DNA of 35,842 nt, from positions 1 to 35,842 of the forward strand of contig JACNJX010000058.1 in assembly GCA_014382345.1 (NCBI GenBank), written 5' to 3'. The stretch comes from Alphaproteobacteria bacterium. Its GTDB lineage: Bacteria > Pseudomonadota > Alphaproteobacteria > Rhodospirillales > Casp-alpha2. The notes under the pieces are model-generated. The model did not search any database. It was not told the DNA's origin and was given only the letters and a program-made list of their open reading frames with translations. Each line of letters starts with the position of its first letter. Position 1 is the first letter of the stretch. Positions 1 through 8,826 of this stretch are shown piece by piece. Position numbers and translations under genes: made by a program.

Positions 1-2
1 GG

Positions 3-1079
3 GGTGTTAGTGAAAGCGTGGGTGACGGGGAAGGGCTTTGGGGGGTGGAAGCGCGGCGGCGCGGGGCAGCCGTTGCCCGACCCGACCGGCGGGGACCCAC
101 CCCCGCCGCAGAGACCCTTTTGCAGGCTTTGCGGGGGGAATTAGCAGACCCGGACGAAGACGAAAACGAGGTCCCAAAAAAAACAAAGGGTAGAAAGGCG
201 GAAGCCTCAGTGCCGAAAACGGAAGAACCGGACGACATGTATCCGACCTCCACCCTTCATTCGATCTTGGGGCAAACCCCCGGGGCGGCGGAGGTCCTGG
301 ACCTGCCGGATGAAGGGATCGAATTGACGCCCATGGACATGGAACGTCTTGCCTTGGCCAAGCGGATCAAGGGCAAGAGGTGCCTTCCGGTCGTGCCTGT
401 GGTGGCCCCGCATCAGGATATCCGACATTTTGCCGCCCGCGTGCTGGGCGACCTATCCGTTGTCGCCGTTGCCGATGCCCTGGCTGCGGCCCTGTCCGAT
501 GATGACGGGGACGTGCGCCGCACCGCCGCCGATTCCCTGGCCCGGTTCTCCGTTCAAGCTCAGAGCTTGCCGGCCTCCGTGACCGATGCACTTTTGGCGC
601 ATGTGAACGATGCCGACAGGGCCTTGCGCCTGTCGGTTGTCCGGGCCCTGGGATCATCCTCGGACACACGTGCCGCGGGTATTCTGACAAGCTGTCTCAA
701 CGACGGGGATAGTTTCGTCAGAACCGCAGCGGTCCGGGCCCTTTCCGGAATGGGCGTGGCCGGCGAAGAGATTGCGGCTCTGCTCGGCGATCCCGATCCC
801 GGTGTGCGACTGGCCGTTGCCGAAGCAGTTGCCGCCACAAACGGAAACAGGGCGGTAGAGCTCCTGGTCGATTTTGCCTTTGGCTTCGAAGGCTACCACC
901 GCCGCGAAGCAGGGCGCCTTTTGCGCCGCCTGGATGCGCCCCGGGCCAGCATCGGCTTTCTGGAAGCCTTGGGTGATGATTCCCGGGCCAGAACATGGCC
1001 GGTAGCGATCGAGGCTTTGGAAGAATTGAATTGTTTGGATGGCGGTCGTGACGGGCAGGCGGCTATCGCAATGACTTAA
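3..1079 (+). CDS. HEAT-repeat protein, 5' end outside the window
   Basis: The frame is open from the first complete codon of the window to a TAA at 1077, so the true start probably lies upstream; a GTG at 18 is the first start codon visible. The N-terminal ~120 residues are basic, then acidic, low-complexity sequence. From about residue 130 to 310 there are helical repeats of roughly 30 residues with the HEAT_2 pattern (L..AL.D.D..VR..A..AL). HEAT repeats are protein-protein interaction scaffolds and no catalytic motif is visible. The gene ends 20 nt before the cupredoxin-like gene and reads in the same direction as the cytochrome locus, which suggests an assembly or scaffolding role there; that role is inference. 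An alternative is an unrelated upstream operon ending here. Confidence 0.7.
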   Translation, partial: GVSESVGDGEGLWGVEARRRGAAVARPDRRGPTPAAETLLQALRGELADPDEDENEVPKKTKGRKAEASVPKTEEPDDMYPTSTLHSILGQTPGAAEVLDLPDEGIELTPMDMERLALAKRIKGKRCLPVVPVVAPHQDIRHFAARVLGDLSVVAVADALAAALSDDDGDVRRTAADSLARFSVQAQSLPASVTDALLAHVNDADRALRLSVVRALGSSSDTRAAGILTSCLNDGDSFVRTAAVRALSGMGVAGEEIAALLGDPDPGVRLAVAEAVAATNGNRAVELLVDFAFGFEGYHRREAGRLLRRLDAPRASIGFLEALGDDSRARTWPVAIEALEELNCLDGGRDGQAAIAMT

Positions 1080-1099
1080 GAATGAAGAAAGGACAACAA

Positions 1100-1879
1100 A
1101 TGAAATCGAAAAACCTTTTCAAAAGTTTAATCGTCGGCATGGCCTTAGCGGTCGCTTTAGCCGGCCCCGGTGAGGCAGCGAAAAAAAAGACGTATAAGGA
1201 AATCGACGTCACCGACGGCGGCTCCATCAAGGGCAAGTTGACGTTCGAGGGGGCGTTGCCCTCTGGTGCGGTTGAAAAGATTCTCATTACCAAGAACCCC
1301 GATGTCTGCGGCACCGGCGAACGCGAGGTTGTCTGGATCGACGTCAAGGGCGGCGCCTTGCGCGGTGCTTTCGTGTTTATCGACAAGATCAAGCAAGGCA
1401 AGAAATGGGAAAAACCCAAAGGCGGGCAATACTTGATCGACCAAAAGGGCTGCCGTTTCCGCCCGTGGGCCCAGGTCATGCGTCCCGGCCCCGTCACCAT
1501 CAGAAACAGCGACAAGGGCGTCCTGCATAACATCAATGCTCGTGAAATGATTGGTGTTGAAAAGGGCCGCGTCGTCAAGAAAGGCATCTTCAACTTCGGT
1601 CAACCTGAACCCGGTGATATCAAAGACAAACTGAAACCCCGCCGTTCCCACTACATCGGCATCAACTGCGAGGCCCATAACTTCATGTTTGGCTTCATGA
1701 TGGCGCCGATTCATCCCTACGCTGTGGTGGTCGGGGACGACGGCTCGTTCTCCATCGATAATATTCCGCCCGGGAAATATACCGTGAAGGCCTGGCACCC
1801 GACCCTAGGCGTCCAGAAAATGAAATTAACTGTGCCGGCCAAGGGCTCGGTGGACGCCAACTTCAAATTTGCCAAATAA
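1100..1879 (+). CDS. secreted cupredoxin-like (putative blue-copper) protein
   Basis: The 259-aa protein starts at ATG 1100, which has AAAGGA seven bases upstream; an in-frame ATG at 1082 lacks a comparable site. Residues 1-27 form a Sec signal peptide (basic start, hydrophobic core, GEA-A). The body is beta-rich. It has His143 in VLHNIN and a C190-x2-H193-x2-M196 cluster (another Met at 200), followed by a carboxypeptidase-regulatory-like ending (GSFSIDNIPPGKY, WHP). This is the layout of plastocyanin-like 'methylamine utilization' type proteins, where His, Cys, His and Met could bind type-1 copper. It directly precedes the oxidase cassette, so a role as periplasmic electron carrier for the cytochromes is a reasonable inference. 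Copper binding is not proven by sequence alone. Confidence 0.72.
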   Translation: MKSKNLFKSLIVGMALAVALAGPGEAAKKKTYKEIDVTDGGSIKGKLTFEGALPSGAVEKILITKNPDVCGTGEREVVWIDVKGGALRGAFVFIDKIKQGKKWEKPKGGQYLIDQKGCRFRPWAQVMRPGPVTIRNSDKGVLHNINAREMIGVEKGRVVKKGIFNFGQPEPGDIKDKLKPRRSHYIGINCEAHNFMFGFMMAPIHPYAVVVGDDGSFSIDNIPPGKYTVKAWHPTLGVQKMKLTVPAKGSVDANFKFAK

Positions 1880-1906
1880 CCGCGGGAACGTACGGGAGTG
1901 GGTGCC

Positions 1907-4045
1907 GTGAAATGGGATAACGCCAAGGGTGTTTTTAACCTCGGCCTGATGGCCAGGGTGGGCATTGCGGTCTTGATCCTGTTCATCATGGTCGGCCTGC
2001 CGACCCTTGCCCACGCGCTTGAAACCAATGAATATCGCCAGTTCATGGGGTTGGATTCCCGGCGTCTGATCTGGTTTCTGGCTCAGATGCACCTGTTCTT
2101 TGGCGCTTTCGTCTTAGGCGTGCCGTTGTTCGCGGTCATCATCGAAATTGTCGGTTGGAAAAACAAAGACCCCAAGTTCGACAAACTGGCCTATGAATTT
2201 ACTTCCCTGTTAAGCGTCGCTTACGCGACCACGGCGGCCTTCGGTGGCTTGTTGGCGTTCGCGTTATTTACACTCTACCCGACCTTCATGGGCTACATGG
2301 CGGGCATCTTCAAAGACGTCATGTTCATGTATGCGCTGTTGTTCTTCGGTGAGACCTTCGCGCTGTACCTGTATTATTACGGTTGGCACTGGCTGAAGAG
2401 CGACAAACCTTTCTCCCCAACCGTGCGGTTAATTTTTAAGGTGTTAGGGCTTGCCGTCATCGCCTTTTCTTTGGTGTTCGCCTTCGGCGGCATAGGACCC
2501 GAGATGCGGACCGATACCCGGTCATTCATGGTCCTGCTGTACATCTTGCCGACCGGGATTGGCTTGGTAATCATCAAGGATCTGAAATCGTCGCACATCT
2601 TTATCGGCATACTCCTGAATGTCTTCGGCACCGCCATTATGCAACTGGCCAATAGCTGGGCCGGTTTCATGATGAGCCCGGCCGGGGTCGATGCCGAAGG
2701 CGTCTTGGTCGGGACGGTTTGGCAGGCATTTGAAAATGTGCTGGCGACGCCGATCGCCATTCACCGCATGCTCGGCAATCTGGCCTTCGGCGGACTTGTC
2801 GCCGGGTCGTACGCGGCGGTCAAGTTCATCAGCGCCAAGACGCCCGAGGACAGGGCCCATTACGACTGGATGGGCTACATCTCCAACTTCGTGGCCATCG
2901 CCGCCCTGATCCCGCTGCCGTTCGCAGGCTACTATCTGGGCCGCGAGGTCTATTCGACCAGCGCCGTCATGGGCAACAACATGATGGGCGGCGATTTTTC
3001 CTGGACCTTCATCATTCAGGCGATGTTAGTCGGCTCATTGTTCCTCATCTCGAATTATTACTTGTGGAGCGGCATGACCCGGATTCCGGGGGCCGAGCGC
3101 TATTACAAGTTCATCAAATATATCCTGTTCGCGCTGATCCTTTCCTTTGCCATCTGGTTGACGCCGCACAACCTGCCGCTCAGCGCCCAGGAAGTCGGCG
3201 AAATGGGCGGCAGCCAATACCATCCCTTGCTCAAGTACTTAGGGCTGATGCCGGCCAAGAACGCGGTTGTGAACCTGATTATCCTGGCAACCTTCTTCAG
3301 CTTCCTTTTGTACCGGCGTGGTAACAAACAAGACGTGGTTTCCATCCGTGATCAGGGCAAAACGGCCCGGATCGTCATCTCCGTCGTCGGCCTGGCGGCG
3401 ATCGCCTTGGTTGCTCAATACGCGATGACGCTGCTGAACCTGAACCCAGCCTCGCTGGACCTGCCGGCGGACCGGGGGAGTTTCATCAGTGTGATGGGCT
3501 ATCTGCTGTTATTTGAATGCGTTGCCGGGCTGGTGGCGATCGTGTTGGCGCTGACCGACAGGGGCAAGTTGGGACAATACCTCTATCTTGCGGTGACCGC
3601 TTTCAATGTCACCATCTTCCTAGGGGTTTGGGGGTTCGTGGTGATGGAAAAGGCCTCGCCGGTTCTGCGCAACGTCGCCGTCGCCCAGTTCTTGCAACTG
3701 ATAAGCTGCCTGGTGCTGGTTTCGGTCATCGACTTCTTCCTGTTCCGCGACGCCAAGTCGGTCGGCAAGATGCAATGGGGCAAGATGACGGTACGCAGCC
3801 AATACGCCCTGCTGCTGCTGACCTTCGTCATCACCATGAACATGGGCCTGATGGGCTTTATCCGGTCCGGGTTGCGTGGCGATTGGCACATCTTCGGCAT
3901 CATGCGCGACACGTCTGAATGGGCCTACACACCGAGTAATTTCGTCATGACCCAACAGGTCGGCGCCGCCGTGTTGTTGTTCATGATCGGCTGCGCCTTC
4001 ATGTTCTGGCTGGGCGGTATCGCCTCGGGCGACAAGAAGGACTGA
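1907..4045 (+). CDS. cytochrome bd-like oxidase subunit I (CydA superfamily), copy A
   Basis: This 712-aa polytopic membrane protein starts at GTG 1907 (GGGAG eight bases upstream); GTG 1898 is an alternative. By eye it aligns with E. coli CydA. His62 in the first core helix matches H19 (heme b595), Glu149 in FFGET matches E107, His286 matches H186 and Met322 in YDWMGY matches M393 (the heme b558 pair), and Glu347 matches E445. Only 36 residues separate His286 and Met322, against 207 in E. coli, so the periplasmic Q-loop is absent. The E99 position is Met141. There are about 60 extra residues between helices before the ANSW motif, and a long multi-span C-terminal extension with conserved His421, His438 and His660. 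Members of the bd superfamily without a Q-loop have been described as non-quinol groups (OR-C/OR-N type). An oxygen-reducing role here is inferred. Confidence 0.85.
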   Translation: MKWDNAKGVFNLGLMARVGIAVLILFIMVGLPTLAHALETNEYRQFMGLDSRRLIWFLAQMHLFFGAFVLGVPLFAVIIEIVGWKNKDPKFDKLAYEFTSLLSVAYATTAAFGGLLAFALFTLYPTFMGYMAGIFKDVMFMYALLFFGETFALYLYYYGWHWLKSDKPFSPTVRLIFKVLGLAVIAFSLVFAFGGIGPEMRTDTRSFMVLLYILPTGIGLVIIKDLKSSHIFIGILLNVFGTAIMQLANSWAGFMMSPAGVDAEGVLVGTVWQAFENVLATPIAIHRMLGNLAFGGLVAGSYAAVKFISAKTPEDRAHYDWMGYISNFVAIAALIPLPFAGYYLGREVYSTSAVMGNNMMGGDFSWTFIIQAMLVGSLFLISNYYLWSGMTRIPGAERYYKFIKYILFALILSFAIWLTPHNLPLSAQEVGEMGGSQYHPLLKYLGLMPAKNAVVNLIILATFFSFLLYRRGNKQDVVSIRDQGKTARIVISVVGLAAIALVAQYAMTLLNLNPASLDLPADRGSFISVMGYLLLFECVAGLVAIVLALTDRGKLGQYLYLAVTAFNVTIFLGVWGFVVMEKASPVLRNVAVAQFLQLISCLVLVSVIDFFLFRDAKSVGKMQWGKMTVRSQYALLLLTFVITMNMGLMGFIRSGLRGDWHIFGIMRDTSEWAYTPSNFVMTQQVGAAVLLFMIGCAFMFWLGGIASGDKKD

Positions 4046-4057
4046 GGGGCTTAGGCG

Positions 4058-5056
4058 ATGACCCATACCATGCCCAAGGTGTTCGGCTTCCTGCTGGTGG
4101 TGCTGGGCCTGTACCTGTGGATCGGCTACGCGATCACCGATCTCAGCGGCGGCGAAAAGAAATCCAGCGGGGCCGTCGATATCAGCCCGGAAGGCGGGGA
4201 AGCCATTTATTGGGGGCGTGGCCGGTGCTTTACCTGTCACAGCGTTGGCGGTCAGGGCAGCGCCGTGCGTGGTCCCAACCACGGCCAGTTCGGCGAGAAA
4301 TTCCCGCTGCCCATGGGCGCGAGAGCCGTGGAACGGGCCAAGGTCCGCGCTGAGAAATTGGGCAAACCCTTTACCGCCGTCGATTACATGGTCGAAAGTC
4401 TGGCCACGCCGGGCGCCTATGTGGTCGAGGGTTACAAGAACGAAATGGCGGTGGTTTATGCGCCGCCCATATCGCTGAGCCTGAAGGAAATCAAGGCGGT
4501 CATCGCCTACCTGATGGCCCAGGGCGGCGACCTGGATATGGAAGCCATCGACACCAAGCCCGGGGAGGTAACCGCGCAATTCTACGCCAAAATTTCGGCC
4601 GCCGCCGAGGCCGGTGGCGGCGACCCCGGCAAGGGCGCCGTGGTCTACGAGGAAAATTGCACCGATTGCCATGTTCTTAACGGCGAAGGCGGCGAGACCG
4701 GACCTGAGTTGACCGGCATTGCCGGCAAGGGGCTCAAGTTTATCTCGGCCGCCGTCCTGCAACCGGCCAAAGCCATCACCAAGGGTTTTGAGACCCATGT
4801 CGTTGTCGACAAAAATGGCCGCCAGACGGTCGGCCTCAAGTCCAGCGACGAGGCTGCCGAAATCGTCATCACCAAGGCTAACGGCGATGAAGTAACGATC
4901 GCCAAGGCCGACATTAAGACCATCACCATCGATAAGAACAAAAGCGTGATGCCCGACGATCTGTCCGAGGCCATGACGGTCAAGGATTACCAGGATCTGC
5001 TGTCGTTTCTGATGCTGCAAAAGGGTGCGAAAAAAGGCGGGGAGGAAAAGAAATGA
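4058..5056 (+). CDS. membrane-anchored diheme cytochrome c with TIGR02603-like heme-binding domain
   Basis: The 332-aa protein has an N-terminal membrane anchor (residues 8-27) and two c-type heme motifs, CFTCH at 57-61 and CTDCH at 201-205. The second half (about 190-325) follows the pattern of the 'putative heme-binding domain' family TIGR02603: a VYEENC start, GPELTGI after the heme site, a VVDKNGR.T.G strand, and a final SVMPDDL plus helix. That family is typical of Planctomycetes and Verrucomicrobia, so it is unusual here. The gene follows the bd-like gene by 12 nt and its stop overlaps the next start by 4 nt (ATGA). It likely faces the periplasm and passes electrons to the bd-like subunit. 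The counterpart in cassette B (10946-11755) is shorter and lacks most of the TIGR02603 tail. Confidence 0.85.
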   Translation: MTHTMPKVFGFLLVVLGLYLWIGYAITDLSGGEKKSSGAVDISPEGGEAIYWGRGRCFTCHSVGGQGSAVRGPNHGQFGEKFPLPMGARAVERAKVRAEKLGKPFTAVDYMVESLATPGAYVVEGYKNEMAVVYAPPISLSLKEIKAVIAYLMAQGGDLDMEAIDTKPGEVTAQFYAKISAAAEAGGGDPGKGAVVYEENCTDCHVLNGEGGETGPELTGIAGKGLKFISAAVLQPAKAITKGFETHVVVDKNGRQTVGLKSSDEAAEIVITKANGDEVTIAKADIKTITIDKNKSVMPDDLSEAMTVKDYQDLLSFLMLQKGAKKGGEEKK

Positions 5057-6018
5057 AAACCCCCCGGATCGGAAGCTTCTGGACGGCCGTCCTGACCCTG
5101 TTGATCGTTTACGGCCTGGTAAAATGGGGTATCCCGGCGGTGTCGCGCGAAGTCACAACTCTGCCGTTCCCGCTGCCGGTGCCCGGCACCTTGATGTTCT
5201 TCTACATGATGCTGACGTTGATCGCGCTGTTTTTGATGATCTCGTTTTCCGATGAGGCTTTGGACGATTTCCTACGTCCGATCAAAAAACTGCTTCGCGG
5301 CGGTTACGGCAAGGCGTTCCGGGCGGCGTTCCTGTTGGCGGTGCCGTTGCTGGCTGGTTGGCAGGTCTATGAGACGATTGTGCCCAGAGCCGAAGCCCCG
5401 GTGTCGCTACGTATCCAGCATCCGTCATCGAACTTCCCGAAAAGTTCCGAAGCCTTGAAAAACCCCTTCGCCAGCCCCACCGAGGCCCAAGTCGCCGCCT
5501 TTATCGAACAGGCCAAGGCGAACGAGGTGACGTTCGTTCCGCAAGTCCAGGAGGACGTGGATAATTGGATGAATGAGGCCGATCCCGACCATGTATTGGA
5601 GCTTTTCGCCTCGGCACCCGTCAAAAAACTGTTGGCGCAGATCAAGGCCGGCAAGGTCGAGCCTGAGACGGCGAAAGCCGCGTTATTGGAAAAGAACCTG
5701 TTCGAGGGCCGCGCTTTGTATGCCATGAACTGCCGGGCGTGCCACGGCGACAGCACCGCCGGCGACGGCCCCATGGCCGACGGCTTCAAACTGCGTCCGA
5801 TCAATTTCACCGATAACGGCACCATCGAGACCATCGTCGAAGGCTACACCTTCTGGCGCGTTGCCAACGGCGGCCCCGGATTGCCGGTCGAGGCGACGCC
5901 GTGGGATTCGGCGATGCCCGAATGGAAGCTGAGCCTGACCGAAGAGGAACGCTGGAAGATCATCCTCGCCGAATACAACCTCGCCCAGAAAACGCCGCGT
6001 ATACCGGAGAGCCATTGA
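5053..6018 (+). CDS. membrane-bound monoheme cytochrome c, copy A
   Basis: The 321-aa protein has three hydrophobic stretches in its first 110 residues (about 10-30, 44-65, 88-106) and a periplasmic C-terminal cytochrome domain with one CXXCH motif (CRACH, 227-231). Downstream are GDGPMADG and GGPGLP loops and a Met in SAMPEW that is a plausible sixth heme ligand. A charged spacer of about 100 residues between membrane part and cytochrome is absent from the copy B paralogue at 11769-12539. Start and stop are coupled to both neighbours (ATGA at 5053; TGATG at 6016-6020). No cydB exists in the window, so this membrane-anchored cytochrome may act as the partner subunit of the CydA-like protein. 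That is an inference from conserved gene order. Confidence 0.83.
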   Translation: MKTPRIGSFWTAVLTLLIVYGLVKWGIPAVSREVTTLPFPLPVPGTLMFFYMMLTLIALFLMISFSDEALDDFLRPIKKLLRGGYGKAFRAAFLLAVPLLAGWQVYETIVPRAEAPVSLRIQHPSSNFPKSSEALKNPFASPTEAQVAAFIEQAKANEVTFVPQVQEDVDNWMNEADPDHVLELFASAPVKKLLAQIKAGKVEPETAKAALLEKNLFEGRALYAMNCRACHGDSTAGDGPMADGFKLRPINFTDNGTIETIVEGYTFWRVANGGPGLPVEATPWDSAMPEWKLSLTEEERWKIILAEYNLAQKTPRIPESH

Positions 6019-7667
6019 TGCCAGGGCCCCTTAAAAACAAATTCATGGGAATCGCCGTAGCCTTGGCCCTGTTGGCCTATGCCGGAACCGTCCAGGCCGC
6101 CAGCAAACCCAGCCAGCCGATGCCCGAGGCGACTGAGGATTTCGTCGAGAAGGGCCGGGGTGTTTATCTCGGGCGGTGTAGCTTCTGTCATGGCCTGCTG
6201 GGCGACGGCGAGGGCCCGGCGGCGAAATATCTCGACCCCCGGCCCCGGGATTTCACCCTCGGTACGTTTAAGTTCCGCACCACCCAAAGCGGCCAGCTGC
6301 CGACGGACGCGGACCTGTTCCGCACCGTCAGCCGTGGCCTGCCCGGCACCGCCATGCAGTCGTTTGATTCGGACCTGTTCAAGAACGGCCTGAGCGAAAC
6401 TGAGCGCTGGCAGGTGATCGCCTATATCAAGACCTTCGCCCAGGAATTCAAAGACCCGGAACTGGACCCGGTCAAGTCTGGCAAGGTGGTAACGCTTCCG
6501 TCCAACCGACCGCCTTACACGCCTGAGTTGGTGGCGAAGGGCAAGGAGGCGTTCAAGAAGGCCAAATGCTCCAGTTGCCACGGCATGTTGGGGCGCGGCG
6601 ACGGTAACAAGGAATTCCGCAAGGACGACTGGGGCTTCCCGATCCGTATCCGCAACGTCACCCACCCGTGGAAGATCAAAGCCGGATCCGAGGTCGAGGA
6701 TATCTACATGCGGTTTTCAACCGGCATCAACGGCACTCCGATGCCGAGCTTCGTTAAGTCCATGAACGAAGATGAACGCTGGGCGCTGGCTAATTACATA
6801 AAGTCCTTTCAGTATCAGAGAACCGCCAATCAGGTGCTGAAGGCGAAACCACACGACGGTGGCCTGCCGGATAGCCCCGAAGACGCGACTTGGGACCAGG
6901 CGGAACGCATGGACATGCGCCTGGCCGGCCAGGTGATCTCGGCGCCGCGCTGGCAGAACCCATCCATCGAATTGGTCACGGTCCGGGCGCTGTTCAACGA
7001 TACCGACATCGCCTTTCGTATCGAATGGGATGATCCTTTCAAGGACACGGTCCATAAATCGGACAAAGAGTTCAAACCCACGGCCATCGCCAAGGTCGGC
7101 GCCTTCAGCTCCTACGTGGAAGCCAACGGCATGGTACCGAGGGGGCTGGAGACCTTCCGCGATTCCATCGCCCTGCAGTTCCCGGTCAAGCAGCCCGACG
7201 GCACCAAGAAACCGCATTTCTACCGCGGCGGCTCATCCGATCAGGTTCATCTGTGGGTGTGGAAGGCCGACCTGGACGCCAAGGGCGAAAAGGCGACCGA
7301 GGAAGGCAACGCGCGCGGCTGGAAACAAGCGATCAAGGCTCAGGCCAAGGACGCCCAGCAAATCACCGGAAAGGCCAAGTGGGACCAAGGCCGGTGGAGC
7401 GTGGTCATGAAACGTCCCCTGAGCACGCCTGACAAAAACGACGTTCAATTCAGCAAAGGCATCTTCATCCCCATGTCCGTCAACGCCTGGGACGGTTCCA
7501 ACGGCGAACACGGCCTGATCATGAGCCTCAGTTCTTGGCACTACGTGTTTCTGGAAGCGCCGACCCCGATCGGCATCTACATCTATTCGGTGTTGGCGTT
7601 CCTGATCATCGGGGGATTGGGCCTGTGGCTGAAGAGAAAAACAGAACAAGAGGAGACACTTTCATGA
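6018..7667 (+). CDS. diheme cytochrome c fused to ethylbenzene-dehydrogenase-like heme-b domain, copy A
   Basis: The start at ATG 6018 overlaps the preceding stop by one base and gives 549 aa; longer upstream extensions would lie inside the previous gene. There is a signal peptide (residues 1-27), two cytochrome c domains with CSFCH (54-58) and CSSCH (184-188), and then about 250 residues that resemble the EB_dh/gamma-subunit family of DMSO-reductase-type enzymes. Visible EB_dh signatures are the VRALFNDTDIAFRIEWDD strand pair, DSIALQFPV, an HLWVWKAD turn, and NAWDGSNGEHG near the end. A C-terminal transmembrane helix (about 522-542) with a positive flank anchors it. EB_dh domains in EbdC- and NxrC-like subunits hold a heme b with Met/Lys ligands. 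No molybdopterin catalytic subunit is encoded nearby, so a pure electron-transfer role is likely. Confidence 0.82.
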   Translation: MPGPLKNKFMGIAVALALLAYAGTVQAASKPSQPMPEATEDFVEKGRGVYLGRCSFCHGLLGDGEGPAAKYLDPRPRDFTLGTFKFRTTQSGQLPTDADLFRTVSRGLPGTAMQSFDSDLFKNGLSETERWQVIAYIKTFAQEFKDPELDPVKSGKVVTLPSNRPPYTPELVAKGKEAFKKAKCSSCHGMLGRGDGNKEFRKDDWGFPIRIRNVTHPWKIKAGSEVEDIYMRFSTGINGTPMPSFVKSMNEDERWALANYIKSFQYQRTANQVLKAKPHDGGLPDSPEDATWDQAERMDMRLAGQVISAPRWQNPSIELVTVRALFNDTDIAFRIEWDDPFKDTVHKSDKEFKPTAIAKVGAFSSYVEANGMVPRGLETFRDSIALQFPVKQPDGTKKPHFYRGGSSDQVHLWVWKADLDAKGEKATEEGNARGWKQAIKAQAKDAQQITGKAKWDQGRWSVVMKRPLSTPDKNDVQFSKGIFIPMSVNAWDGSNGEHGLIMSLSSWHYVFLEAPTPIGIYIYSVLAFLIIGGLGLWLKRKTEQEETLS

Positions 7668-8323
7668 GATTTATGATGATAACGGCCATGGGTACGGCAC
7701 TCGTCCTGGCGGCGGGGCCAACTTGGGCCGACGCCGCTGCCGGCAAGACGGCGTTCGCGGCCAAAAAATGTACTGAATGCCACTACACCGACGGCCCGGC
7801 CAAGGAAAAGACCATCGATGATCAGTTGGCCAAGAAAGGGCCGGAGCTGTGGTACGCCGGTTCCAAGTTTCAGAAGAAATGGCTGGGGGCCTGGTTGGCT
7901 GATCCGAAACCCATTCGTCCTTTGAAGTACGGAACGCTCAATAAAAAGAACCCCGGTGACCACCCGAAACTGGCCGGCACGGAAGCCGCCAACATGACCG
8001 ATTTCCTGATGAGCCTGACATCCGATGCGGTCAAGGCCGGGATGGTCAAGGTGAAGAAGAACATCAAGGGCAAACAGATCTTCATCAAGAAGATGCCGTG
8101 CAGCGGATGTCATCAATCGCCGGGCCGCAAAGGCAAGATCACGGGTGGCTTCAGCGGGCCGTCCCTGGTTGGCGCCGGAAAGCGGCTCAACCCGGATTGG
8201 ATATACGCGTACCTGAAGACGCCTTCGGTGTTCAAGCCGGTCAAGGCGATGCCGACGTTCGCCGGCATCCTCAAGGATAAAGACATGAAAAACGTCGCGG
8301 CTCATGTCGCTAAAATGAAATGA
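7664..8323 (+). CDS. periplasmic diheme cytochrome c
   Basis: The 219-aa protein has a good AGGAG site eight bases before ATG 7664, and this start overlaps the previous stop (ATGA). A signal peptide is visible (residues 1-24, ending near WADA). Heme motifs are CTECH (36-40) and CSGCH (146-150). The first motif is followed by an unusual Lys/Gly/Pro-rich segment with WYAGSKFQKKWLGAWLADP, the second by GPSLVGAG and a helix ending in KAMPTF, where the Met is a probable axial ligand. This is the architecture of soluble two-domain class I cytochromes. It has no counterpart in cassette B, so it may serve as the shared soluble carrier; that is inference from gene order only. Confidence 0.82.
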   Translation: MRFMMITAMGTALVLAAGPTWADAAAGKTAFAAKKCTECHYTDGPAKEKTIDDQLAKKGPELWYAGSKFQKKWLGAWLADPKPIRPLKYGTLNKKNPGDHPKLAGTEAANMTDFLMSLTSDAVKAGMVKVKKNIKGKQIFIKKMPCSGCHQSPGRKGKITGGFSGPSLVGAGKRLNPDWIYAYLKTPSVFKPVKAMPTFAGILKDKDMKNVAAHVAKMK

Positions 8324-8349
8324 ACCAGGCAGGGAAAGGAGAAACAGAC

Positions 8350-8718
8350 ATGCCAAAACGGATTTTGATAGCAGCCGCTATCTTCGCCGCTTCCCTGGCC
8401 GGAACCGGGGACGCCAAGGCGACTGAGACGGAAAAGGTGTTCAAATTCTATTGCGCCCAATGCCACGGAGTCGGCGGCAAGGGGGACGGTCCCAACGTGA
8501 CCGAGGACTTCAAGGTCTCGCCGCGCAACTTCACCAAAGCCAAGGAGATGAACAAGCTCACCGACGCCGACTTGAAGAACGTCATCCTTGATGGCGGCCC
8601 GGCGGTCGATAAATCGCCGTTGATGCCGCCCTGGGGCAAGACGCTGACGGGCGAACAGGTGGATGGGCTGATCAAGCACCTGCGCAAGCTGTGTAACTGC
8701 AAGGGCAAGCAGGGGTAA
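8350..8718 (+). CDS. small periplasmic monoheme cytochrome c
   Basis: The start at ATG 8350 is supported by AAGGAG eight bases upstream; an in-frame ATG at 8320 overlaps the previous stop but gives an N-terminus with no signal sequence. The 122-aa product has a signal peptide (1-23), one heme motif CAQCH (35-39) followed by GVGGKGDG, a PRNF turn, and PLMPPWGKTL, whose Met is the likely sixth ligand. Two extra cysteines (CNC) sit near the C-terminus. The fold looks like a class I cytochrome c (cytochrome c oxidase cbb3-type subunit III-like, Cytochrome_CBB3). It is the last gene of cassette A before the interruption by a minus-strand ORF. Confidence 0.82.
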   Translation: MPKRILIAAAIFAASLAGTGDAKATETEKVFKFYCAQCHGVGGKGDGPNVTEDFKVSPRNFTKAKEMNKLTDADLKNVILDGGPAVDKSPLMPPWGKTLTGEQVDGLIKHLRKLCNCKGKQG

Positions 8719-8724
8719 CCGGGT

Positions 8725-8826
8725 TCAGAAGACGTAGTAATAGAGGATCAGGACGATGACCACCGCGTTGACCGCCATGCCGATGAAGATGACGACGTCG
8801 GACGCGCGTTTTCGGGGAAAGTTCAT
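8725..8826 (-). CDS. 33-aa single-span membrane peptide, antisense to the operon
   Basis: The reverse strand from ATG 8826 to TGA 8725 encodes 33 residues. They begin with a basic stretch (NFPRKRASD) followed by about 20 uninterrupted hydrophobic residues ending in LYYYVF, a textbook N-in transmembrane peptide. The plus strand here is closed in all frames, so the hydrophobic pattern is not a shadow of a plus-strand gene. It lies between cassette A and cassette B and would separate them into two transcripts. No clear Shine-Dalgarno site is visible before the ATG. I recognise no family. It could be a small accessory subunit or a chance ORF. Confidence 0.4.
   Translation of the reverse strand: MNFPRKRASDVVIFIGMAVNAVVIVLILYYYVF

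Noticed and set aside
3620-5020. Long minus-strand frame (466 codons) opposite the first oxidase and cytochrome genes
   Set aside because: It is the antisense shadow of two well-supported genes with CXXCH motifs and membrane helices, and its own translation has low-complexity His/Gln/Gly-rich composition.
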